Assembly (NCBI RefSeq): GCF_042649685.1
Contig: NZ_JBHRZT010000072.1
Span: forward strand, 372,001-436,000
Origin: Bacillus_BA songklensis
GTDB lineage: Bacteria; Bacillota; Bacilli; Bacillales; Bacillaceae_H
Direction: 5' to 3'
Length of the DNA stretch: 64,000 nt
Under the pieces are notes generated by a model. The model made no database searches. It worked only from the letters and a program-made list of their open reading frames with translations, and had not been told where the DNA came from. This document shows positions 33,957 to 42,402 of this stretch, in pieces. Both the position numbers and the translations under genes were made by a program. The stretch's first letter is position 1, and every line of letters begins with the position of its first letter.

Positions 33957-34997
33957 ATGAAGATAGCAATGAGCTTTGAAAATCCAAACAAAATTGGAAT
34001 TACGAGGGAAGAATACAAAGAACGAATAAAAGAATTAAAAAGCCAAAAGTTTGAATCTAAAATCGTAAAAATTATTGGAGTGTCGACTGACTGGATCAAA
34101 GGAAGATTACGAAAGGTTGTATTGGCCGTTGTGATTCTTGCAAACGGGCTATTCGCCACTCAGGCTTTTGCTTGTAATGAATATAAGGTACAGGCCGGCG
34201 ACAATTGGGATAAACTCTCCAAGCGAAGCGGCTTTACAATTGAATATTTAAAACAAATCAACGGGAAAGAGACAAACGTCTTAAAGATAGGTGAAACTGT
34301 GGTTTTACCTGATATAGAAGAACATCTTACCGAGGTAGAAGACTATGAAACGCTCAACACAGACATTCTGATAAAAAAAGCGATAAATAACCAACAAAAG
34401 GAAAATGAAAAACGGAGTCAAGTAGATCAAGACGAAAAAGTCCATATCGTGAAAAACGGAGACAATTTATGGAGAATCGCAAGAAATCATCATACAACCG
34501 TTGAAAAAATCATGGATGATAACCATTTAACTTCCACAAAGCTAAAGCCGGGTCAAAAAATGATCATTAAGCAGACAGAAACAATAAACAGTAAGCCTGT
34601 CGGTTCGAAAGATTCAGAACAAAGTTCCAATGAAAATTTATCTTCTTACAAAGAAACGAGTTATATCGTGAAAAATGGAGATAATTTATGGAAAATTGCA
34701 AGAGGTCACCACACAACCGTTGAACGCCTTATGACAGATAATCAATTATCCTCATCTAATCTTAAGGTGGGCCAAAAAATCGCTATTAGACATCAAAACG
34801 TCAAAACTGTTACAGCTAAAATGACAGATATTGGAGATCCGACAACCGCTTATTTTACGAGAGAAGACGGTACAGAATTAATTCTTCAAATTCCATACGG
34901 AAAAGAATGGGAGATGCAGCTGTTAAGAGGAAAAAAAATGAAGATTACATATGTCGAGCACCATGAGGGCGTGGGTAAGCTTGTTCATTACAGCTGA
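33957..34997 (+). CDS. Triple-LysM cell-wall-binding protein with long N-terminal extension
   Basis: 346 residues. A charged N-terminal extension of about 50 residues precedes a signal-peptide-like segment (RLRKVVLAVVILANGLFATQ ending at AFA-C, about 51-72). Three LysM modules follow: EYKVQAGDNWDKLSKRSG (75 on), HIVKNGDNLWRIARNHH (161 on) and YIVKNGDNLWKIARGHH (238 on). The last 55 residues form a different small domain. LysM modules bind peptidoglycan, so the protein should act at the wall or spore cortex. Ribosome site GGAGGT is 11 bases upstream; ATG 33966 is an alternative. Confidence 0.82.
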   Translation: MKIAMSFENPNKIGITREEYKERIKELKSQKFESKIVKIIGVSTDWIKGRLRKVVLAVVILANGLFATQAFACNEYKVQAGDNWDKLSKRSGFTIEYLKQINGKETNVLKIGETVVLPDIEEHLTEVEDYETLNTDILIKKAINNQQKENEKRSQVDQDEKVHIVKNGDNLWRIARNHHTTVEKIMDDNHLTSTKLKPGQKMIIKQTETINSKPVGSKDSEQSSNENLSSYKETSYIVKNGDNLWKIARGHHTTVERLMTDNQLSSSNLKVGQKIAIRHQNVKTVTAKMTDIGDPTTAYFTREDGTELILQIPYGKEWEMQLLRGKKMKITYVEHHEGVGKLVHYS

Positions 34998-35043
34998 AAC
35001 TCGGCATAAGGTGAAAAGAAACTAAAACCTGGATATAAAATAA

Positions 35044-35206
35044 GAAGGGTGTCCCAAAAGAAAGTACGTTTTTTGTACTTTTGGGACACCCTTCTGCGAT
35101 GAACCGTCATTAAAAAACCAAAGAAAATCAAGGATTTTAGTAACGGTTCATCGCAGAAAAATAGATGATTGTCATTCCCGGGCGGTTTTTGAGTCAGCCC
35201 CTTTTA
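35044..35206 (+). repeat. MITE-like element (family B), full copy
   Basis: Begins with a hairpin GAAGGGTGTCCCAAAAG / TTTTGGGACACCCTTC (35044-35094), continues with a 14-bp stem CTGCGATGAACCGT / ACGGTTCATCGCAG (35094-35156), and ends TTTTTGAGTCAGCCCC. The two ends are imperfect inverted repeats (GGGTGTCCCAAAAG versus GGGGCTGACTCAAAA). No coding capacity. Related copies at 2229, 35984 and 41015. Confidence 0.85.
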
Positions 35207-35355
35207 TTTTTAGCTTTTTATATTTTTATATGGTTAGTATTAATATGTAGTACGAAAAGGAAACATAATTCAGATGAATAGGTTGTTTTTGCCACCGTTG
35301 AAAAAATATATTTTGCCTACAATAAAAGTGAAAAGACATGAAGGAGGCCAAACTG

Positions 35356-35502
35356 ATGGATAAAAGAGAACAATCCAAAGATACAGGCAAATTAACGAAC
35401 TACCAATACGGTACAGAAAAAGACCAAAGAACACCTCATACAAACGGAAAAGGTCTTTTAGGCAAGGGGGCAAGTGTGACTTCTGAAAATGATACAATTT
35501 AG
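35356..35502 (+). CDS. 48-residue hydrophilic protein, unknown
   Basis: ATG preceded by GAAGGAGGCC. The product begins MDKREQSKDTGKLTNYQYG and ends KGASVTSENDTI; strongly hydrophilic and Gly/Thr/Lys-rich, with no membrane segment. I have no family for it. Its strong ribosome site and sequence complexity argue for a real gene, whereas the overlapping minus-strand frame has none. Confidence 0.6.
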   Translation: MDKREQSKDTGKLTNYQYGTEKDQRTPHTNGKGLLGKGASVTSENDTI

Positions 35503-35618
35503 AATCGAAATTGTAATATGAGTTTTTGAACAACAATATTTGCTGCAACGCATTTTATTTTCCATTTATGCCTTTTTCTCTTATAATGTTTCTAAACATA
35601 CAACGAGGAGAGGTTATC

Positions 35619-35969
35619 ATGAGCCAACAATGGAGTGTATGTAAAACAAAAGGAGATTGCGAGCCATGGTTGTTTTTAGACGGCTGGCAAGATGAAATCA
35701 CAGATCGCTTTTCGTTTGACCAACAGAACGAGGCTTTAGAAAAATATGCCCAATTAATTAAAGAATATAGAAATAAATTCGAATCTGAAAAAGAGACGAA
35801 TTTGTCTCTTTATAGTTTCTGGAACGAAGGTGATGAACATTACTGTGAAGCTTGTGATGATTATTTGCAAGTCTTTTACGGAATTGTGTTCATGAAAGAC
35901 GATAAAGTTTATGAACTAGGAAAAGATGAAAAAGCAGCACACTATTTTTTCGACTTATTAAAAAGATAA
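35619..35969 (+). CDS. DUF1033 family protein
   Basis: 116 residues from ATG 35619 behind GAGGAGAGG. The pattern fits DUF1033: an EPWLFLDGW start, a middle with regularly spaced aromatic residues, then YSFWNEGDEHYCEACDDYLQ and VFYGIVFM. Family members are cytoplasmic proteins of Bacilli with unknown role. It lies between two family-B repeat copies (35044 and 35984), which have the same internal layout but opposite orientation. Confidence 0.8.
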   Translation: MSQQWSVCKTKGDCEPWLFLDGWQDEITDRFSFDQQNEALEKYAQLIKEYRNKFESEKETNLSLYSFWNEGDEHYCEACDDYLQVFYGIVFMKDDKVYELGKDEKAAHYFFDLLKR

Positions 35970-35983
35970 TAAAAAGAACAAAA

Positions 35984-36133
35984 GAGGTTGGCTCAAAAGC
36001 CTGCAATGGATGATTACAATCCATTTTTTCTTTGATGAACCGTTACCAAAACCCTTGATTTTCCTGGAATTTTAATGACGTTCCTCACAGGAGGGTGTTC
36101 CAGAAGTGCGTTTTTCTACTTGGACACCCTCTT
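35984..36133 (-). repeat. MITE-like element (family B), diverged copy
   Basis: Inverted relative to the copy at 35044: starts GAGGTTGGCTCAAAAGCC, contains TGATGAACCGTTAC and ends with a hairpin GGAGGGTGTTCCAGAAGTGC / ACTTGGACACCCTC. Several stem positions are mismatched, suggesting an older insertion. Confidence 0.75.
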
Positions 36134-36135
36134 TC

Positions 36136-36354
36136 TTACATTTGTTTGTAGACAACGGCAAAACAATCAAACCAATACGCGAACTCTTCAAAAGATAGGC
36201 GTACTGGAAAATCCCATCTTTCCAAAAAACACTCCAACATCTCTTCATCTGCATCTTCGAATATCTTTGATAATTCAAGCGGATATCGAATGTGTTGAAA
36301 AAGAGGCTTGAAGCCAAACGAATCAAATACATCTTCGATTTGCTGTGGAGTCAT
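36136..36354 (-). CDS. 72-residue acidic protein, unknown
   Basis: Start at ATG 36354 behind ATAGGAGGAC; begins MTPQQIEDVFDSFGFKP and ends FAYWFDCFAVVYKQM. Acidic and rich in Phe, predicted alpha-helical. Its last codon lies next to the family-B repeat, so the original C-terminus may have been altered by that insertion. No family recognised. Confidence 0.6.
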   Translation of the reverse strand: MTPQQIEDVFDSFGFKPLFQHIRYPLELSKIFEDADEEMLECFLERWDFPVRLSFEEFAYWFDCFAVVYKQM

Positions 36355-36568
36355 ATTTGGTCCTCCTATTATATTCATCACGAATAAATGCTCAGTAAGA
36401 TCGCGGCGATTAATATTCACTTTATCATTATAGGAAAACAACAGGGGGATTAAACAAGAAAGAAAAATGGTATTTTGGAGTCTTTGATAGAAAGGTGACA
36501 TTTATAGTAGTTCCCTTATATAATAGAAACGAGAAAATGTTAAAGCTATTATCGAGAGGAAAAACAAA

Positions 36569-37054
36569 ATGAATATCCGAAAAGCCAAACAAGAAGATTT
36601 GCCTGTCCTTGTTTCCATTTATAATCAGGCAATATTGAACACAACTGCTACATTTGATTTTACACCTGTGTCTATTGAAGACCGGCAAAGCTGGTTCGAT
36701 GAGCATAAGGGCCGCTTTCCGCTTATTGTGGCAGAAGAAGGGAATATCGTAATGGGCTATGCTTCCTTATCAAGGTATCACTCAAAAGAGGCATATAACC
36801 GCACCGTCGAAATATCTATTTATATAGATGAACGCCATCAAGGAAAAGGAGTCGGAAAGCAACTGCTCGCTCATATCATTGAATTGGGTAAAACACTCGG
36901 CTATCATGTGATTATTGCTTGCATTACAAAGGGCAATAATACAAGCGTGAAGCTTCATGAACAGTATGGATTTATTAAATGCGGCGAGATGAGGGAAGTA
37001 GGTTTTAAATTTAACAGCTGGCAGGATGTGTTGTATTACCAGCTTATATTGTAA
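36569..37054 (+). CDS. GNAT acetyltransferase, phosphinothricin acetyltransferase-like (YwnH type)
   Basis: 161 residues and complete. MNIRKAKQEDLP, then FDFTPVSIEDRQSWF, VEISIYIDERHQGKGVGKQL (acetyl-CoA loop Q-G-K-G-V-G) and LHEQYGFIKCGEMREVGFKF are diagnostic of the PAT/YwnH group, which acetylates phosphinothricin, methionine sulfoximine or related amines. Ribosome site GAGAGGA. Monocistronic with a terminator at 37058. Confidence 0.88.
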   Translation: MNIRKAKQEDLPVLVSIYNQAILNTTATFDFTPVSIEDRQSWFDEHKGRFPLIVAEEGNIVMGYASLSRYHSKEAYNRTVEISIYIDERHQGKGVGKQLLAHIIELGKTLGYHVIIACITKGNNTSVKLHEQYGFIKCGEMREVGFKFNSWQDVLYYQLIL

Positions 37055-37057
37055 GAG

Positions 37058-37094
37058 AAAAGGTCAAAACATTTGGTTGTTTTGACCTTTTCTT
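37058..37094 (+). terminator. Rho-independent terminator
   Basis: AAAAGGTCAAAAC / GTTTTGACCTTTT stem with T-rich tail, after the acetyltransferase gene. Confidence 0.9.
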
Positions 37095-37229
37095 TTGTAT
37101 AAAAAAACTATATCCCTCACATCGAAGGGGGAAACAATAGAAAGTCATACATAAAAAAAGAAACCCCCGGAAAATTAATAAAGAGAATTTTCCGGAAATC
37201 AATGAACCGTTTATATGAGAAAGGGGAAT

Positions 37230-38819
37230 ATGGACTTGGGGGAGTTAGATCTTCACTATGTGTTTGAACTTGGATTGATTCTTGTTATTGTGGCAGCCGG
37301 AGTCACTGCCGTTGCGAAAAAGTTTAAGCAGCCGTATTCCATCGCATTGGTTATTGTCGGAGCCCTCATTGGTTTACTCGACATCCCGGTATTGGAACCG
37401 CTCAAGCTGTTTATAACAGAAGGAGAAATATTTAATTTTGTTGTCATCACACTGTTTCTGCCCGCATTACTGGGAGAGGCCTCATTGAAGCTGCCGTTTT
37501 CACATTTGCGGGAAAATAAAGGGCCGATTCTTGCATTGGCGTTTGGGGGGACATTGCTTTCTTTTTTGATTGTCGGTTTTTCGGCTTATTATTTATTTGA
37601 TTTTTCCTTGACAGCCTCCTTTGTATTTGCGTCCTTAATGAGTGCAACAGATCCGATAAGCGTGCTGTCCATTTTCAAAACTCTTGGCGTACATAAACGT
37701 TTGTCCATTGTAGTGGAAGGGGAGAGCTTATTCAATGACGGTTTGGCGGTCGTCTTGTTTAAAATATCAGCCTTTTCACTGCTTGCATATATAGAAGCAG
37801 GGTGGGCTGGATTTGGATATGGATTATGGGAGTTTGTCAAAGTTATTTCGCTTGGAATTATGATCGGAGGAGCACTCGGTTATGGTTTTTCTAAGCTAAC
37901 GAGCTATTTTGACGATTACCCGCTTGAAATTATTTTTAGTGTCATATTGTTTTACGGCTCTTTCCTCATCGCTGAAGGCGTCCATGCATCAGGGGTGATT
38001 GCCGTGGTCGTCGCCGCCTTGATATTCGGCAATTACGGAGCGCGGATCGGGATGAGCCCGACCACGAAGCTAAACATCCGCAACTTTTGGGAAGTGGGGG
38101 CGCTTTTGGCCAATTCTCTTGTATTCTTAATGGTAGGGCTAGAGATTACACGAATTGACGTTAAGGATAAATGGGCATATGTATTAGCCGCAATCGTCGT
38201 CGTCCTGATTGCGAGAAGTGTGGCAGTCTATATAAGTATGGCCTTTATCAAAAATTTTCCCGCCTCGTGGAAACATATCATTAACTGGGGAGGGTTAAAA
38301 GGCTCGTTATCGATTGCGCTTGTGTTGAGCCTGCCGCGTGATTTCTCCGGGAGGGAAGATGTATTGCTGCTGGCATTTAGCGTCGTTTTATTTTCTTTGG
38401 TTTTTCAAAGCCTTACCATCAAGCCTTTGACCTCCATACTAAGAATCGTGACAAAAAGTGAGGGTTTTGAAGAATATGAAGCACTCATCGCCCGATTGCA
38501 CCGCTATGAAGCAGCAATAAGAGAAATTCATCAAGTTAAAAACAAACTATTTGTCACAGAACCTATCTCCAGTGAGTTAATACGGCAATATAACATTGAA
38601 ATTCAAAACATCTATAAAAGTTTGGAGCGGTTGTTCAATCAGCATCCGATCCTAAAAGCAAAGCAGCTGGAATCGTTACGCAAACATGTGTTATACGCAG
38701 AGCATGAAGCGATTGATCAATTGGTAAGGGAAGATATCATTTCCACGGATATAGCTGAAAAAGAACATGAACATGTAACGGATTTAATCGTCCAATTAGA
38801 AGAGCGGCAGAATTCTTAG
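37230..38819 (+). CDS. CPA1-type Na+(K+)/H+ antiporter, NhaP-like
   Basis: About 529 residues from ATG 37230 behind GAAAGGGGA. Twelve to thirteen transmembrane helices fill residues 10-400, with the ion-binding motifs of CPA1 exchangers: SATDPISVLSIF, VVEGESLFNDGLAVV (the ND pair) and the later GGLKGSLSIALVLSLP. A soluble C-terminal domain of about 110 residues, rich in charged helices, probably regulates the exchanger. It exports Na+ or K+ in exchange for protons at the plasma membrane. Monocistronic. Confidence 0.9.
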   Translation: MDLGELDLHYVFELGLILVIVAAGVTAVAKKFKQPYSIALVIVGALIGLLDIPVLEPLKLFITEGEIFNFVVITLFLPALLGEASLKLPFSHLRENKGPILALAFGGTLLSFLIVGFSAYYLFDFSLTASFVFASLMSATDPISVLSIFKTLGVHKRLSIVVEGESLFNDGLAVVLFKISAFSLLAYIEAGWAGFGYGLWEFVKVISLGIMIGGALGYGFSKLTSYFDDYPLEIIFSVILFYGSFLIAEGVHASGVIAVVVAALIFGNYGARIGMSPTTKLNIRNFWEVGALLANSLVFLMVGLEITRIDVKDKWAYVLAAIVVVLIARSVAVYISMAFIKNFPASWKHIINWGGLKGSLSIALVLSLPRDFSGREDVLLLAFSVVLFSLVFQSLTIKPLTSILRIVTKSEGFEEYEALIARLHRYEAAIREIHQVKNKLFVTEPISSELIRQYNIEIQNIYKSLERLFNQHPILKAKQLESLRKHVLYAEHEAIDQLVREDIISTDIAEKEHEHVTDLIVQLEERQNS

Positions 38820-38969
38820 CGATGCTTGATGAGATTTCCGCAGATGGCCGCCTAGGAAAAAGAATAGGGAGAGACTTGCTTGAAGAAGCAATCGAATGTA
38901 AAACGCCCAAGCCGTATATAAAAAAGAGGGATTAACTTCTCATTAATTTTATACCAGAAAAAGCGGATC

Positions 38970-39016
38970 AAAAACGAAAATCGAAAATACATAAGATTTT
39001 TTTGATTTTCGTTTTT
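38970..39016. terminator. Bidirectional terminator
   Basis: AAAACGAAAATC / GATTTTCGTTTT with A/T-runs, between the antiporter gene and the converging HTH gene. The stretch 38820-38969 shows no gene. Confidence 0.8.
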
Positions 39017-39041
39017 GGAGATGGTTGGATAACAGAAATTG

Positions 39042-39374
39042 TTACTTCAACCAATTATCATTACTTTGCTTGAGTTTAATGATAAGGTCTGCAATCACTT
39101 CTTCTAAATCTTTAATTTTCGTTTTCAAAATTCCGTTCTCTCTTTTTAATTTTTCTTTTTCTGATTCTTTTTCGTTTTCTATTTTGAGAGAGTGGGTTCT
39201 TTCGATTTTTGGAAGGGATTGTTCCTGGGTATTTTTCGAAAGTTGGGTCATTTCTTTTTTCCAATTATAAATAGTGGAGATGTGGACACCCAGAAGAGAA
39301 GAAACTTCTTTCGGTTTTAAGCCTTGTTGAAGGAGCGTTTGCGCTTTTTGTTTTTCTTCGTTTTTCACGTTCAT
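39042..39374 (-). CDS. Helix-turn-helix protein with coiled-coil tail
   Basis: 110 residues. The N-terminal domain (QKAQTLLQQGLKPKEVSSLL, then GVHISTIYNWKKE, about 9-40) is a transposase- or resolvase-type HTH; the C-terminal half is a long Lys/Glu coiled coil. It resembles the OrfA part of IS3-type elements but no OrfB, inverted repeats or target duplication are visible, so it may be an independent regulator or a remnant. Ribosome site GGAGG upstream of ATG. Confidence 0.65.
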   Translation of the reverse strand: MNVKNEEKQKAQTLLQQGLKPKEVSSLLGVHISTIYNWKKEMTQLSKNTQEQSLPKIERTHSLKIENEKESEKEKLKRENGILKTKIKDLEEVIADLIIKLKQSNDNWLK

Positions 39375-39542
39375 CTTCCATCCTCCTTGTAAACGCGCTT
39401 AATGTCTAGAATATTCTAATAATATTTTATCGAATGATGGATCGTAAAATCAATAAAAACGAAAGAATACATATAGTATATAAAAACGACTATACTTTAT
39501 TCTAAAACTAAAAAGAATGACAGGGTTCGAACGGTTTGATAT

Positions 39543-39592
39543 GATCAAGGAAACTTCCCTCCGTGGGCCGTTCCTTGATCTCCCACGGAGGG
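39543..39592. other. Perfect interleaved inverted repeats (pseudoknot-capable)
   Basis: Stem 1 pairs GATCAAGGAA (39543-39552) with TTCCTTGATC (39571-39580); stem 2 pairs CCCTCCGTGGG (39557-39567) with CCCACGGAGGG (39582-39592). The strands alternate 1-2-1'-2', the layout of an H-type pseudoknot, with loops of 4, 3 and 1 bases. Both stems are perfect (10 and 11 bp). It directly precedes a family-A repeat. No coding frame explains it. Confidence 0.85.
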
Positions 39593-39620
39593 TTAGTCGG
39601 TCTTATCGGGCTTTTACACG

Positions 39621-39737
39621 AGAAAGCAGAGGCGACTGTTTAGCTCTGACGTGCGTTGGAACTCCTGACTAGGAACCGCTTTTTGGTTCTGTAGGAAGGA
39701 GTGAAACGTAGGAGGAGCTAGGAGCCGCAGCTAGATT
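39621..39737 (+). repeat. Structured repeat family A, diverged single copy
   Basis: Shares GCGTTGGAACTCCTGAC and GTAGGAAGGAGTGAAA with the tandem copies at 18562-18861. The terminal hairpin is GAACC/GGTTC instead of AGAAGC/GCTTCT, and an outer stem is TAGCTC/GAGCTA instead of ATATCC/GGATAT, i.e. compensatory changes. It is followed by an inverted repeat GGGCAG.GATTCCC / GGGGAATC..CTGCCC at 39739-39803. Confidence 0.85.
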
Positions 39738-39860
39738 AGGGCAGTGATTCCCTACTTAAGTTTCTACGATTACGCTAAATTTTGAATTGGGGAATCTTGC
39801 TGCCCGTTAATGCAGGATAAACAAAGAAAACAGCTGCTTATGCAGTAATGAGGTGGACAA

Positions 39861-40432
39861 ATGAAATTACTATGGGATTTTGACGGAACCATGTTTGATA
39901 CATATCCGACGATTGTCAAATCATTTAAGGAGTTACTTCCGGATCATGGGGTTTCGGATGAAGAAGTGTTAAAGCAGATGAAAATTTCTTCAGAAGTAGC
40001 CGTTCGATATTTTCGGATTGAAAAGAAACTGTTTGATGAAAAGTTTCATACGTTAGAAAAGCAGCTTCATCCGAAAGACAAGCCCCCTTTCCTTATTTAG
40101 AAGACGTGCTGAAAAGTGCGGAGCTGAATGTCATTGTGACACATAAATCAAAAGAGTCTACGCTTGAAATATTAGATTGCTACGATATGAAGAAATATTT
40201 CACGGAAATCATTACAAAAGATGACGGATATAAAAGAAAGCCGGATATAGGTGCTTATGCTTATTTGCATGACAAGTACGGGATTGACATGGTCATTGGT
40301 GATCGTGAGCTTGACTTAAAGCCGGCAAGGGAATTGGGAATCAAGACATGCGCTTTTCAAAATCCAGATTTGGAAGCAGATTATCATCTTTCATCGTATA
40401 AAGACTTTTTTGCAGTCGTCGAAAATCGTTAA
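39861..40432 (+). pseudogene. HAD-family phosphatase with a frameshift
   Basis: Frame 1 (39861-40100) begins KLLWDFDGTMFDTYP, the HAD motif I with nucleophile Asp, and runs to KDKPPF; frame 2 continues P-Y-L-E-D-V and through VIVTHK, KRKPDIGAY and VIGDRELDLKPA (motifs II-IV) to 40432. A single-base change in the run CCCCCTTTCCTT near 40085-40095 explains the shift. All catalytic motifs are otherwise intact, so the mutation is recent, or it is a sequencing error in a homopolymer-rich spot. Substrate unknown. Confidence 0.8.
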
Positions 40433-40484
40433 CACTCGGCCATTTATGGTTAAGTGTTTTTTACAGGTATTTGTTTTCACACTG

Positions 40485-40583
40485 ATGTCCACTCAAACAG
40501 AGCATTTAACAAAAGAAGAGCAGGAGACACTTAAACGATTATTAGAAAAACTCGTAAAAGGAAAAAGCAGCGATGAGATTTGA
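40485..40583 (+). CDS. 32-residue charged peptide, doubtful
   Basis: Frame MSTQTEHLTKEEQETL ... KGKSSDEI, a charged amphipathic helix with good codon quality, but no clear ribosome site (only ACAGG some 20 bases upstream). It ends four bases before the converging channel gene. Could be a tiny protein or the tail of a lost gene. Confidence 0.3.
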   Translation: MSTQTEHLTKEEQETLKRLLEKLVKGKSSDEI

Positions 40584-40587
40584 TCGT

Positions 40588-40947
40588 TCAATGCTCCTTC
40601 ATCTTAGATCTGTCGCTCGAAGGGATAAATTGAATAACAATAACGGCAGGCAGTAAATACCCAATAATCGCTTCCAGCATCGCGACTGCACGTGCAAGTC
40701 CGAATGGTGTGACATCGCCATAACCGACCGAAAGCAAGGTGATCGCACTGAAATATAAGGAACGGGTTACATAGTCGAGTGGTTGCTGTTGATGAGCGGA
40801 CGAAGCATAATGGTCTCTTAAATAACCGAGATGGGTCATATCTAATAAAATATAAATCATCGCAAACGTGATAAAAACGTTCATATATAAGATGAAAAAG
40901 ACTACCATTTTATATAACGATTTTTGTTTATGGATGTATTCAAGCAT
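40588..40947 (-). CDS. Two-helix potassium channel
   Basis: 119 residues with a first transmembrane helix (about 12-36), a pore loop containing the selectivity filter SVGYGD (residues 73-78), and a second helix (about 85-105), i.e. the ion_trans_2 (KcsA-like) architecture without a regulatory RCK domain. It should form a tetrameric K+ pore in the plasma membrane. ATG preceded by a weak AGCAGGGG site. Monocistronic. Confidence 0.88.
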   Translation of the reverse strand: MLEYIHKQKSLYKMVVFFILYMNVFITFAMIYILLDMTHLGYLRDHYASSAHQQQPLDYVTRSLYFSAITLLSVGYGDVTPFGLARAVAMLEAIIGYLLPAVIVIQFIPSSDRSKMKEH

Positions 40948-41014
40948 AACGACCCCTGCTTTCTAAAAAGGCTTGTTTATGTTCAGTATATTGAGGATGA
41001 GGGAGAAATAATAC

Positions 41015-41126
41015 GGAGGGTGTCCCCAAAGTAAAAAAAGCATACTTTGGGGACACCCTCCTGTGATGACGGTTCATCGCAGCAAAACAGATGATGTTTA
41101 TCCTCTAAAGACTATTGAGTCAGCCC
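41015..41126 (+). repeat. MITE-like element (family B), compact copy
   Basis: Hairpin GGAGGGTGTCCCCAAAG / CTTTGGGGACACCCTCC (41015-41061), then GATGACGGTTCATCGCAG and the terminal GAGTCAGCCC. Shorter inner region than the 35044 copy. A nested inverted repeat (CAGCAATG, GGTCATG / CATGACC, CATTGCTG) follows at 41126-41192, before the nos promoter. Confidence 0.85.
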
Positions 41127-41292
41127 AGCAATGGAATGGTCATGAAGAATTCTGTAAAATCAGGGGGGGCCATGACCGACTATTCATTGCTGCATTTTAT
41201 TCAATTCACGATACTAAAGCTTTGTATAAGCGGAAAGCGTTAACATCAAACTAAAAACATATTTTTGACAATACTGTTCGGAGAGGATAGAA

Positions 41293-42387
41293 GTGCAGAC
41301 ACAGAACCAACTATTTCAAAAAGCGAAACAATTTATTACGATTTGCTATAGAGAACTTGAGAAAAACGAGAATCAAATCGATAAACGTATCGAGGACATT
41401 CAGCGGGAGATTGAGAAAACAGGTACATATTACCATTCATTTGAAGAGCTTGAACATGGGGCTAAAATGGCCTGGCGCAACAGCAATCGCTGTATCGGGC
41501 GGTTGTTTTGGAGTTCGCTGCACGTCTTTGATCAACGACAGCTAGAAACAAAGGCAGACATTTTCAAAGCCCTTTGCCATCATATCGAGTATGCGACAAA
41601 CATGGGAAAAATTCGGCCAACGATTACCATTTTTAAGCCGAAACAGCATGGAAAAGAACAGGTGCGCATTTGGAATCACCAGTTGATTCGATATGCGGGA
41701 TATGAAACGGAAGATGGAGTGATCGGCGATCCTTCCTCTATAGCCTTTACACGAGTTTGTCAGCAGTTAGGTTGGGAAGGGAAAGGAACCCATTTCGATG
41801 TATTGCCTCTTGTCATCCAAGCGGGAGAGAATGAGCCAAAATGGTTTGAGATTCCAAAAGGCATAGTGATGGAAGTTCCAATCAAGCATCCTGAATACCA
41901 ATGGTTTGAAGATCTCCATATTAAATGGTATGCGGTACCGCTCATTTCAGATATGAAGCTTGAAGTAGGGGGAATCGAATATGTGGCCGCTCCGTTTAAC
42001 GGCTGGTACATGGAAACCGAAATAGGGGCCCGAAACCTGGCGGATACCTACCGTTACAACATGCTGCCAAAAGTCGCATCCTTAATGGGCTTAAATACAG
42101 ACACGAATGCTACGCTTTGGAAAGATAAAGCGCTTGTTGAGCTCAACATTGCAATATTGCACTCATACAAGGAAGCAGGCGTCAGCATTGTCGACCACCA
42201 TACCGCTGCCGGTCAGTTTAAGTTATTTGAAGAAAAGGAAAGTGAATGCGAACGCCATGTGACAGGGGATTGGACATGGCTGATTCCGCCCGTTTCGCCG
42301 GCGACGACCCATATCTTCCATAAGCTTTACGATAATGAAATTGTTCTCCCGAATTACTTTTATCAGGAACAGCCTTATAAAAGCTGA
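41293..42387 (+). CDS. nos: Nitric oxide synthase oxygenase
   Basis: 364 residues, the size of Bacillus NOS, which has only the oxygenase domain and borrows electrons from cellular flavodoxin or flavodoxin reductase. The heme thiolate is Cys67 in WRNSNRCIGR; the substrate-binding segment WFEIPKGIVMEVPI and the GWYMETEIGARNL region are conserved. It converts arginine to citrulline and NO, which in bacilli protects from oxidative stress and some antibiotics. Start is GTG 41293 behind GGAGAGGA. Monocistronic. Confidence 0.96.
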   Translation: MQTQNQLFQKAKQFITICYRELEKNENQIDKRIEDIQREIEKTGTYYHSFEELEHGAKMAWRNSNRCIGRLFWSSLHVFDQRQLETKADIFKALCHHIEYATNMGKIRPTITIFKPKQHGKEQVRIWNHQLIRYAGYETEDGVIGDPSSIAFTRVCQQLGWEGKGTHFDVLPLVIQAGENEPKWFEIPKGIVMEVPIKHPEYQWFEDLHIKWYAVPLISDMKLEVGGIEYVAAPFNGWYMETEIGARNLADTYRYNMLPKVASLMGLNTDTNATLWKDKALVELNIAILHSYKEAGVSIVDHHTAAGQFKLFEEKESECERHVTGDWTWLIPPVSPATTHIFHKLYDNEIVLPNYFYQEQPYKS

Positions 42388-42402
42388 ACCTTATGCAGAC
42401 AA

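Noticed and set aside
39042..39374. Complete insertion sequence
   Set aside because: The HTH/coiled-coil protein resembles an IS3 OrfA, but no OrfB, terminal inverted repeats or duplication are visible.
41063..41254. 63-codon frame before nos
   Set aside because: Spans a family-B repeat end and a nested inverted repeat; no ribosome site.
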